In this document: positions 1 through 6,758 of the stretch, piece by piece
Numbering within the stretch: position 1 is the first letter of the stretch
How the letters are laid out: each line of letters begins with the position of its first letter
Origin: Bacillota bacterium
Lineage (GTDB): Bacteria > Bacillota > SHA-98 > UBA4971
DNA length: 43,532 bases
Reading direction: 5' to 3'
Assembly: GCA_012841305.1 (NCBI GenBank)
Contig: DUVA01000111.1
Span: forward strand, 1 to 43,532
Notes under the pieces: generated by a model
The model's database searches: none
Told to the model about the DNA's origin: nothing
Seen by the model: the letters and a program-made list of their open reading frames with translations, nothing else
Made by a program: the position numbers and the translations under genes

Positions 1-124
1 GGGACGAAACTATACCTAATTAGACTGAATGAGCAGGAAATTTCTAGTAGATGAATAAGATAAAATGCCAGCTAGAATACACTATATTAAACTCAATGAA
101 ACAGGATTAAAGGTAAAAAGTAGG
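1..124. other. AT-rich flank left of the tRNA fragment
   Basis: This stretch is much richer in A and T than the DNA to its right. It holds no full-length gene. Plus frame 1 is open from the window edge to a TGA at 52-54, which could be the last 17 codons of a gene lying outside, but I do not recognise it. The 5' half of the tRNA at 125-179 should sit here and is absent. The sequence probably belongs to an inserted element that ends at the tRNA fragment. Confidence 0.35.
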
Positions 125-179
125 ACTTAGGATCTAGTGGGCAACCCCCGTGAGGGTTCGACTCCCTCCTCTCGCACCA
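125..179 (+). tRNA. tRNA-Leu(UAG), 3' half only; candidate attachment-site scar
   Basis: The anticodon loop with TAG (128-130), the 3' anticodon strand TCTAG (133-137), a class II variable arm (138-151), a perfect five-pair T arm (GAGGG 152-156, CCCTC 164-168, loop TTCGACT), the 3' acceptor strand (169-175), discriminator A and CCA (177-179) are all present. The 5' acceptor strand, D arm and 5' anticodon strand are not: upstream sequence cannot pair with TCTAG or the acceptor. Homology begins at the anticodon loop, a common crossover point for tyrosine integrases. The long variable arm with TAG anticodon gives leucine. It is not expected to be a functional tRNA. Confidence 0.7.
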
Positions 180-319
180 TTCATTTATTGTGGTTCCTCA
201 CAAGGTCATGCGGCCCCTCAAAAGAGCCAACCAGGTCAAGAGAACTAGTCTTAGAACTACTCTTCTCCGTGAAAACGGATACATTGTGCCTGAAGTAATG
301 CTGCAAGGTTTTCACATTA

Positions 320-393
320 TTGACAGGCACTTCTTCTGATGCCGCTCATATCATTGTTATAGGTTACCATCAACCTTCAGAGGAAGGGATAAG
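320..393 (+). promoter_or_regulatory. Leader and possible promoter of the first SPOCS gene
   Basis: A TTGACA hexamer lies at 320-325 but has no good -10 at 17 bases. CATATCAT at 347-354 resembles the -10 of mother-cell sporulation sigma factors (SigE/SigK, CATA-NNN-T), which would suit a spore-coat gene, but the matching -35 is poor. A clear ribosome site (GAGGAAGGG) lies a few bases before the ATG at 397. The rest of 181-396 shows nothing I can name. Confidence 0.25.
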
Positions 394-396
394 ATC

Positions 397-1332
397 ATGG
401 CTGTTGCCGCTAATGCGCGTGTCATAGAAGAAGGGGACATCACAGGCGAGGGTAGGAAGCCGGTTCTAATCGAAGAAACTAAGACCGTCAGCGATGCAAT
501 CAAGGTTTCTGAGGTGGTGGTAAACTTTCGTGTCACGCAGGTGATACGGGTGGGAAACGCTGCGGTCGTTGAAGGAACAATTGAGAAGCAAGTCTTCTTT
601 GTTAATACTGCCGGAGTCAAGAGCCACCTCAGTGAGACCCTTTCCTTCGGAGATACCGTCGATGTCGTTCCTGTTAACCCGTCACAGCCTGTTTCCGGTC
701 CTTTTCAGAACAGATCCGTTCTGGAAGACGTTGTTGTGAAATTCCATCCGGAGAGTCATGTTTTGGCCCAGAAAATAGCCATCCTGATTGATGTAATTGC
801 CGGGGGCGTCACCGGAGATCCCCCACCTCAGAAGGTTATCGCTACCCCTACCAAGCTAGGGGCAGAAGGAAGTGCCCAGCCCCAGGTGAAGGCGGCTAAT
901 CCGACAGCCTCCAGCTTACCGAAGGAAGTTAAGGTAGAAATCGGCACAGGTGAGACCAGAGTTCTATTGGAACGCGAAGTTACTCTGGATGCCTTCGAAG
1001 TAACACATATCACAGTGGAACCAATTGACGAAGATCCAAATATCGGGAGGGTGATTGAAGGCAAAGCCATTGTCCAAGGGACCCTGGAAAAGGAGATTAG
1101 CTTTCTGGACAGGGAATTTGAGTCACAGGAAATAACGGAGAAAGTGCCTTTTAGTGTATTAGTTGAGATTGTGCCGAATGATCCTAATGATCCAGCTCGA
1201 CCTGGAATGCAATCTCTCACTCAAGTCAGTGCTGAGAGCATGTTTTTTGAATTCGATCCGGAGACCTCAGTCCTTCTTCAGAAAATCGTTGCCGTAGTCA
1301 GCGTGCAGGTTACTGTTATCCGCCGGGCTTAA
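397..1332 (+). CDS. SPOCS-domain (DUF3794) protein, two repeats
   Basis: This 311-residue protein has two copies of the SPOCS/DUF3794 domain (about residues 20-150 and 185-305). Each runs as a short strand block, a 'G.A.V.G..EK.I.F' core, a 'F...V..VP..P..P.....Q' segment and a closing 'FDPE(T/S).VL.QKI' strand. SPOCS is the domain of SipL, which binds SpoIVA during spore coat assembly, and of other coat-associated proteins. There is no signal peptide, membrane segment or LysM module, so SipL itself is unlikely; a cytoplasmic mother-cell structural protein is the best inference. The ATG has a good ribosome site. A second SPOCS protein follows in the same direction, so the two probably share an operon. 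Confidence 0.8.
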   Translation: MAVAANARVIEEGDITGEGRKPVLIEETKTVSDAIKVSEVVVNFRVTQVIRVGNAAVVEGTIEKQVFFVNTAGVKSHLSETLSFGDTVDVVPVNPSQPVSGPFQNRSVLEDVVVKFHPESHVLAQKIAILIDVIAGGVTGDPPPQKVIATPTKLGAEGSAQPQVKAANPTASSLPKEVKVEIGTGETRVLLEREVTLDAFEVTHITVEPIDEDPNIGRVIEGKAIVQGTLEKEISFLDREFESQEITEKVPFSVLVEIVPNDPNDPARPGMQSLTQVSAESMFFEFDPETSVLLQKIVAVVSVQVTVIRRA

Positions 1333-1392
1333 TCAGGTAGAGCCTCCCGGTCTTTGAAGGATGCCGGATTTGACGAGAAGGGGGGAAGGACG

Positions 1393-2691
1393 TTGTCTGA
1401 TGCAAACGTTGAAATACTGGCCAGTAGGATCATTGGCCGTGGTAGGAAAGAAGTCTTGCTGGAAAGACAAGTCAGCCTTCCAGGGGCTGTGAAAGTTGCC
1501 GAGATATCAGCAACGCTGGATGTTACCCGAGCCGTGGTCGTCACGAGAGGGGTAATCGTGCAGGGGAGCGTGGGAAAGCAGATATTCTTCGTGGGATCCG
1601 ATGGGCTTAAACACCACTTTGCAGAAGGCGCAGGTTCCCTTAGTGAGCTTGTTGATATCGAACTTGTGGATCCTGGCACCCCGGTGGCGACCGGCGACGA
1701 AGTGCAAGACCACTCGAAGGTAGAAAATGTAGCATTTGCTCTGGATGAATCTACCGGGATTCTTACACAGAAGGTGGTAATTCTACTGGATGTTGTCGTA
1801 ACCAGATCTGTCCAGCTATCTGTGGAGCAGGATCCCGATGGAATACTCATCAAGGCTAACGTTAAAGTAGGGTCAGCGGAAACTCATAAGTACTTCCGAG
1901 AAGAGACAGTCCTTCCCGACGCTGCGGGAATCAAGATCGTGAGGACCAGGTTTGAAGATGTCCGGTGTCTTGTGGAAGGGGACAACGTCATCATTCAGGG
2001 GACGATGGTGAAGTTGATTGGCTTTGAGACCGAGGACGGAGAAACCGGGACAGTGGAAGAAAGGGTCGCTGTGTCCGATTTTGTGAATTTCCCAGGCTTG
2101 CATCAAATGTCCGGCCACATAACGCCTACCTGCAGTATTGCTGCCCAGAATATCGGAATAGAGTTTTCGAGGATTATAGGTCTCTTGGTGACTAAGTTCC
2201 TGCTAACCTTTACTGCTCAGGTCTTCCAGACCCAACAGATTACTGTTAAGGAAGATCCCAGCGGCGTTTTGATCAAAACAAGAGTTGTCATCGGGGAAGC
2301 TGAGAGGCAGAAGTTCATTAGTGAAGAAAAGACCCTTGATGCCATCAAGATAGCGAACGTAACCGCGGAGTTCAAGAAGATCAACTGGCTGATAAAGGAT
2401 GGCAAAGCGATTGTGCAAGGCGTCGTGGGTAAGCAGATCTTCTTCGTAGTGGAGGAAGATCTCGTTCGGCACCTGGGAGAGGAGCTTTCCTTCAGTGATC
2501 TTGTAGAAGTGCCTCCTGTGAGGCCAGGGGATCCTGTTCGTGAGGGGATGGGTTTCCAGGATGAATCGGATATTGAGCAAACCATCGTTGAGCTTAACCC
2601 TGAGACTGGGACTCTCGTGCAGAAAATAGTCCTCCTCCTGAAGGTGAAGGTTATCGATGTCAGGGAGATCCGGGTGGCGGTCGCAGACTAA
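1393..2691 (+). CDS. SPOCS-domain (DUF3794) protein, three repeats
   Basis: This protein of about 432 residues carries three SPOCS/DUF3794 units (roughly residues 5-130, 140-265 and 280-425). The first and third keep the 'G...GKQIFFV' core and the 'L..E......QKIV.LL.V.V' ending well; the middle one is more diverged and keeps 'SIAAQNIGIEF'. I chose TTG at 1393 because a purine-rich ribosome site (AAGGGGGGAAGGA, 1378-1390) lies directly before it; TTG at 1354 is possible but poorly served. It has no secretion signal or LysM. With the preceding two-repeat paralogue it probably forms a spore-coat or spore-morphogenesis pair. The exact partner is not visible from sequence. Confidence 0.75.
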   Translation: MSDANVEILASRIIGRGRKEVLLERQVSLPGAVKVAEISATLDVTRAVVVTRGVIVQGSVGKQIFFVGSDGLKHHFAEGAGSLSELVDIELVDPGTPVATGDEVQDHSKVENVAFALDESTGILTQKVVILLDVVVTRSVQLSVEQDPDGILIKANVKVGSAETHKYFREETVLPDAAGIKIVRTRFEDVRCLVEGDNVIIQGTMVKLIGFETEDGETGTVEERVAVSDFVNFPGLHQMSGHITPTCSIAAQNIGIEFSRIIGLLVTKFLLTFTAQVFQTQQITVKEDPSGVLIKTRVVIGEAERQKFISEEKTLDAIKIANVTAEFKKINWLIKDGKAIVQGVVGKQIFFVVEEDLVRHLGEELSFSDLVEVPPVRPGDPVREGMGFQDESDIEQTIVELNPETGTLVQKIVLLLKVKVIDVREIRVAVAD

Positions 2692-2695
2692 AGAA

Positions 2696-2723
2696 GCAGG
2701 CACCGGATTTGTCCGGTGCCTGC
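2696..2723. terminator. Hairpin terminator between convergent genes
   Basis: A perfect 12-pair stem (GCAGGCACCGGA with its complement at 2712-2723) closes a four-base loop just after the SPOCS stop codon. The downstream T tract is weak on both strands. It lies between convergent genes and could serve both. Confidence 0.6.
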
Positions 2724-2754
2724 GTTCATTCGGGGATTTCTTGATCCTATCTCA

Positions 2755-3873
2755 CTAGAAGGTGTCACGTCCAAAGACAACTGATCCGCATGTAACCAGG
2801 TAGAAGTTGCCTTTATCCTCGTAGTATTTCTTCATGTTTACGTCTACGCCGGCGATAGACGACATTTTTGCCTTAACGGCGTTCATGTCTGCAAGGTCTA
2901 TCTTTCCTTCTATCACGTCCCGTGCAATCTCTACGCCGGACTCAAGAATAAGCCACATAATAGGCACAGGCCATGTGGCGAACCTTCCTGCGCCTCCCCT
3001 GGACACGACGATTCTGTTGATTTCCCCTAGAATTCCCGGCATATTGCCTTGAATTTCATCAGTTATTTCAAGGCCTATCGCACCCGGATAGCCATGTGTC
3101 GGGCTGGGACAACACTGTTCGGGGAAGATAGCGCCTGCATCAAGAACCGCGTTGATAAGTGGCTCCTGCATGGCACAGTTCGTGCTGTAGAATGCCACAT
3201 CCTTACCGTGTCTCTCTACTTGTCTCGGCACGTCTTCCAGAATGAACTGCTGAGAAGCGGGGATTCCGCCTTCACCCATTGGGTCCGGCGCAGCTACGAA
3301 GATAAACTCCATTCCCAGTTTCGCGCATTCTGCCTTTGTGGCATCCCTCTGTTTTGCCAGGAGCTCTATAGACATGTGCCTGGGGAATGAATAGAATAGG
3401 AACTTCTTGGCGCCAAGTTCTTTTGCAAGCCTGGGGATTGTGACACCTCTGGCCTCGTCGTCCGGCATGAACGACAAGTCAGCGGTGACATTAACAATTG
3501 CGGGATCTTCCTGGGGTGCCCCGAACACGAAAATTATGTCCGGCCTGATTTCGCGGACTTTTCGTGCTGCGGCCACAGCACCAGGCACGGCGTGGCATAT
3601 TACAATAGCCTTTACGTCCTTATCCGACGCCAATCCAAGGATTTGGGCTATAGTTGTTTCCTGTTCCTGCATGAAATTGTCAGGATAGGTAACGTGCTTT
3701 ATCATTTCGCCGTACTTACTTCTCAACATCTCGGCAGCTCGGTATTCGTCCTCTGATTGCGAGACTGTACCTGTCATGACACCTATCTTGTATGCGTCCT
3801 TTGCCATACCTTCCGCAGCGAACAGTCCTATTAGGAGGACTGCTGCCACAAGGCAAAGAGAGAGTCTCTTCAT
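2755..3873 (-). CDS. DUF3798 periplasmic-binding-fold protein, secreted
   Basis: This is a 372-residue protein with a signal peptide at about 1-24 (Lys-Arg, hydrophobic core, cleavage near 'GMA-KD'). The mature part looks like the DUF3798 family, which has the two-lobed fold of sugar and nucleoside binding proteins; 'YKIGVMTGT' opens lobe one and 'DVKAIVICHAVPG' and 'RPDIIFVFGAP' are alternating strand segments. The lipobox cysteine usual in Gram-positive binding proteins is absent from the signal region. Ribosome site GGGAGGAG precedes the ATG. No ABC permease or ATPase gene is next to it, so the ligand and partner are unknown. It is the last gene of a minus-strand group, about 240 bases after the M24 peptidase gene. 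Confidence 0.75.
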   Translation of the reverse strand: MKRLSLCLVAAVLLIGLFAAEGMAKDAYKIGVMTGTVSQSEDEYRAAEMLRSKYGEMIKHVTYPDNFMQEQETTIAQILGLASDKDVKAIVICHAVPGAVAAARKVREIRPDIIFVFGAPQEDPAIVNVTADLSFMPDDEARGVTIPRLAKELGAKKFLFYSFPRHMSIELLAKQRDATKAECAKLGMEFIFVAAPDPMGEGGIPASQQFILEDVPRQVERHGKDVAFYSTNCAMQEPLINAVLDAGAIFPEQCCPSPTHGYPGAIGLEITDEIQGNMPGILGEINRIVVSRGGAGRFATWPVPIMWLILESGVEIARDVIEGKIDLADMNAVKAKMSSIAGVDVNMKKYYEDKGNFYLVTCGSVVFGRDTF

Positions 3874-4026
3874 CTTCTTTCTCCTCCCTACTGATGAAGT
3901 ATTGAACGACCCGGGTCAGGTTACATACTGATCCGGACACTGATTGTCTCTAGTTGCACTCTTATTTCGGTCAAGTACTAATGCTTGGGTGGTACCGCCT
4001 CCTCCCAAATTGACTTGTCATCTTGT

Positions 4027-4047
4027 CAGTATCAGATGTTGATACTG
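4027..4047. promoter_or_regulatory. Dyad between the M24 peptidase and DUF3798 genes
   Basis: CAGTATC and GATACTG form perfect seven-base arms around a seven-base spacer. It lies downstream of the minus-strand M24 gene and upstream of the DUF3798 gene, so it could be an operator for the latter or a weak 3' hairpin of the former. No T tract follows on the minus strand. Confidence 0.3.
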
Positions 4048-4112
4048 AAATCTAATGTTAACACGGTTGTCCCCAATTATTCAATACAATCTATGATTTT
4101 CCTTCACATCTA

Positions 4113-5231
4113 CTAACTTACTGTCAACTCAGCGGGAAATTCAGTGAAGGGTTCAATGCCGTTGTCGCAAACAATGCCACAATCTTCAATCCGGACTCCG
4201 TAGCGGCCGGGTATATATATCCCAGGTTCTATACTAAAGGCCATTCCCGGTTCGAGAATCGCAGTATTCCCTTGGACAATATACGGCTCTTCATGCACCT
4301 CAAGGCCGATGCCGTGACCGGTTCTGTGAATAAAATACTCGCCGTAACCGTAGTCAGAGATTACGCGCCTTGCCACACTATCAACGTCTTCACACTTAAC
4401 TCCCGGTTTTGCAAAAGCCATGGCAGCATCATGGGCTTCTCGAACTGCATTATAAATCTTCTGAAATTCCTTATCGGGTTCGCCTATAAACACTGTGCGT
4501 GTCATATCTGAATGGTAGTGCTTCAAGGTTCCTCCGAAGTCCAAAACCACGGCGTCCCCTTGCTGGATTACTTTCTCTGTCTGTGGTCTATAGTGAGGCT
4601 GGGCGCTGTATTGTCCGGATCCTACTATAGGTTGAGCAGTGGACGGGCTTGCGCCCAGCTTGCGTAGTTCGCTCTCGATGAAATCCACAATATCCAACTC
4701 AGAAAGACCCGGTTTCAGGAAGGCGATGGTTTTTTCCATGACATCGTCAGTCATTGCTCCGATTCTCATCATGAGCTCCTTCTCGTATGGAGACTTTATC
4801 CTGCGCAAAGGTTTCATATACTTTCCGCCTGAGATGAACCGGACTTTTGGCAATTGCTCCTTGAGGTTCAGCAGGAAGAAACTCCACAGAGTATCATCAA
4901 CAGCTATTGTCGAGGAGTCAAGGCCCTTGCCACTGAAAATGGACTGCATTTTGGCGAAGGGATCTTCACCGTCAGTCCAAGGCTGAATCATCTTGATCCA
5001 GGTATTCTCACGGATTTGCTCTTCATATAACGCAGGAACCAAAAACACAGGTTCATGGCATGTAGGGACTAGCAAACTCAAGAATCTGGGCATTTGCCCT
5101 TCTGAAAATCCGGTCATATACAGTAGGTTCGGCGATGCAGTGAATAGAAATCCTCCGATATTATCAGATGCCATAAGGCTCTGAAGCTTTTCTACTCTCT
5201 CCTCATAGATCTCCTCAAAAGCCTCTATCAT
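4113..5231 (-). CDS. M24 family metallopeptidase (Xaa-Pro aminopeptidase/dipeptidase type)
   Basis: This 372-residue enzyme has the creatinase-like N-terminal domain (about 1-150) and the pita-bread M24 catalytic domain (about 155-370). All five metal ligands can be read: D231 in 'LDFGGT', D242 in 'HSDMTRT', H306 in 'HRTGHGIG', E335 in 'SIEPGIY' and E349 in 'RIEDCG'. It should be a cytosolic two-metal enzyme removing residues next to proline from peptides. The length suits bacterial PepQ/YpdF-like proteins. The ATG has a GGGAGG ribosome site. It follows the membrane ferredoxin gene by 60 bases in the same direction, so cotranscription is likely. Dipeptidase and aminopeptidase cannot be told apart from sequence alone. 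Confidence 0.88.
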   Translation of the reverse strand: MIEAFEEIYEERVEKLQSLMASDNIGGFLFTASPNLLYMTGFSEGQMPRFLSLLVPTCHEPVFLVPALYEEQIRENTWIKMIQPWTDGEDPFAKMQSIFSGKGLDSSTIAVDDTLWSFFLLNLKEQLPKVRFISGGKYMKPLRRIKSPYEKELMMRIGAMTDDVMEKTIAFLKPGLSELDIVDFIESELRKLGASPSTAQPIVGSGQYSAQPHYRPQTEKVIQQGDAVVLDFGGTLKHYHSDMTRTVFIGEPDKEFQKIYNAVREAHDAAMAFAKPGVKCEDVDSVARRVISDYGYGEYFIHRTGHGIGLEVHEEPYIVQGNTAILEPGMAFSIEPGIYIPGRYGVRIEDCGIVCDNGIEPFTEFPAELTVS

Positions 5232-5291
5232 GATGCAGCCTCCCTGAATGGAACATTAATAGACTGTGAAATGCAGTCAATCATACCAATA

Positions 5292-5993
5292 CTACAAGGA
5301 TTCCCTTTGTCCTTCAGCAATGCTCTGGGATATTGACTTATCGGGTTTCGTCAGCCCGTAAGCTATCGCATCCTTTGGACACACGACGCTGCATTCATGG
5401 CACACGAGACATAAGGCCGGGTCGATTTCTGCTTTACGATTCTCGATTTCCACTGCCTCAGCAGGGCATGCTTTTCTGCACAATCCACAGCCTGAGCATG
5501 TGTTATCTACTTTCATTTTCAGTTTTGCGAACCTCCCGGGAAGGCGGAGGATAACCCCGTAGGGGCACAGGTATTTGTGCCAAGCTGCTTGCGGATATCT
5601 AAGAGTCATAAGGAATCCTAAGCCTATCATGACAAGTAGAAACGGTAGCTTAAGCCTACCTGTCATGTTAAGGAAGGCAAGCATAAAGGTGAGGAGTAGC
5701 ATTACATAGGCGAATTTGCCGGAACGGAGGCCGGAAGGGATGTCGTCTCTTTGGATCTTCAATTTCTTGCCGATCCATTCACCGACCTGCATTACGCTGT
5801 TTATCGGGCAAATCCAGCCACAGTAAAACCTGGCAAACAGGGCGCTTAAAATTGCGGACCCAAGGAAAACAATCATCCAATTCATAGGGCGCTTCATCTT
5901 GATTAAGGCGATAAATACGAGCAAGAACAATACTTGACTAAGTATCCGGATACTACGATTTCTGCTATTTGCGTTAGGGCTTCTTCCACTCAT
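5292..5993 (-). CDS. NapH-like membrane 4Fe-4S ferredoxin protein
   Basis: This protein of about 233 residues has four hydrophobic segments followed by a two-cluster ferredoxin domain. The membrane part carries 'FYCGWICP' and 'KYLCPYG', the cysteine pairs of the NapH/NosR/CcoG-like family; the C-terminal part has 'CSGCGLCRKACP' and 'CLVCHECSVVCP', two full 4Fe-4S motifs. It should pass electrons between a membrane carrier and a cytosolic or exported partner. I prefer the ATG at 5993, which follows GGAGG; an upstream in-frame ATG at 6104 overlaps the padR gene and has no ribosome site. No reductase gene is adjacent, so the partner is unknown. Confidence 0.8.
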   Translation of the reverse strand: MSGRSPNANSRNRSIRILSQVLFLLVFIALIKMKRPMNWMIVFLGSAILSALFARFYCGWICPINSVMQVGEWIGKKLKIQRDDIPSGLRSGKFAYVMLLLTFMLAFLNMTGRLKLPFLLVMIGLGFLMTLRYPQAAWHKYLCPYGVILRLPGRFAKLKMKVDNTCSGCGLCRKACPAEAVEIENRKAEIDPALCLVCHECSVVCPKDAIAYGLTKPDKSISQSIAEGQRESL

Positions 5994-6093
5994 TTCGCTA
6001 TTCCTCCATTCTCTTTCGTTATTTAGCTGACTTTGGCGAAGTTGAATCTGAGCCAACAGGGTCAACGTGCCCTGGATTAAGGGCGTACGTATT

Positions 6094-6459
6094 TTACTGT
6101 TCATATTTTACAAGGAATCTAGCAAGTCTGTCCCTGTTTTCCTTGATTACCAGAGCCCAGTTCTCAAGGAGAATGAGGCCGTCCTCTGTAAGTTCATATA
6201 CTCTCTTCTTGGGACCCTGCGAACCTTCTTCCCATTCTGACAATACCATTCCGTCATCTTCCAATTGGCGCAGAGTCCTGTAGAGAGTCGCCATATCACT
6301 GGAAGTCCCTTCAAAACCCAAGTCGCCTAGCCTTTCCATGAGTTCGTACCCATGAGATCTCTGTCCGCGAAGCAGCAATAGGAGACAGGGTTCCATGAAT
6401 TTTGCCATCCTACCTTGAACACATGGTGCATTGGGTTTGCGTGCATCGTGTCCGTCCAT
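6094..6459 (-). CDS. PadR family transcriptional regulator
   Basis: This 121-residue protein has the PadR winged-helix pattern: 'LLLLRGQRSHGYELMERL', then 'GTSSDMATLYRTLRQLEDDG' as recognition helix region, then the wing 'GPKKRVYELTEDG' and a short dimer helix. PadR proteins are usually repressors that respond to small molecules. The start at 6459 is chosen because GAGGAGG precedes it; the upstream in-frame ATG (6474) lies just before that site. An N-terminal 'APCVQG' stretch is compatible with a metal or cluster site but this is not established. It heads the minus-strand group with the membrane ferredoxin and M24 peptidase and probably controls it and itself. Confidence 0.85.
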   Translation of the reverse strand: MDGHDARKPNAPCVQGRMAKFMEPCLLLLLRGQRSHGYELMERLGDLGFEGTSSDMATLYRTLRQLEDDGMVLSEWEEGSQGPKKRVYELTEDGLILLENWALVIKENRDRLARFLVKYEQ

Positions 6460-6758
6460 GGTGAGCCTCCTCATTCAGGTTGCTTTCTTATGATCGAGTG
6501 CTATATGCAATAATGCTATACTAACTACACATATAGTACATATATGCAGAGATGAAGTCAATATGCTATCAGCAAAGCCTCGGAAAAAACGTGATTCAAC
6601 TCAAGAAAACAACCGGTCAGAACTTTTGCAATATCATGTCGCGTCATGTATGCTCTTGCAGGAAAGGCTTGAGACATGTAGAAAGGTACCTGCAAATCAG
6701 GAAGAATATTCATTTAGTGTTTATCTTGATCTGGGGCGGTTTCCAAGGGGGGTTCAAG
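6460..6758. promoter_or_regulatory. Divergent intergenic region between padR and the pilin-like genes
   Basis: The part at about 6495-6550 is AT-rich, with repeated TATATGCA/TGCTATA and CATATA motifs in inverted arrangement, the likely location of the padR promoter and PadR operators. The remainder up to the AAGGGGGG ribosome site near 6745-6752 shows no gene. A plus-strand frame is open from 6552 but the part before 6759 has no coding character or ribosome site. Confidence 0.3.

Noticed and set aside
3987-3998. A plus-strand match to the T-box core (GGGTGGTACCGC) between the DUF3798 and M24 genes
   Set aside because: No plus-strand gene, stem I, specifier loop or terminator is associated with it; both flanking genes are on the minus strand. 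Probably chance or a relic.
6552-6758. Upstream extension of the PilX-like frame
   Set aside because: Composition is not protein-like and the strong ribosome site sits directly before the ATG at 6759.
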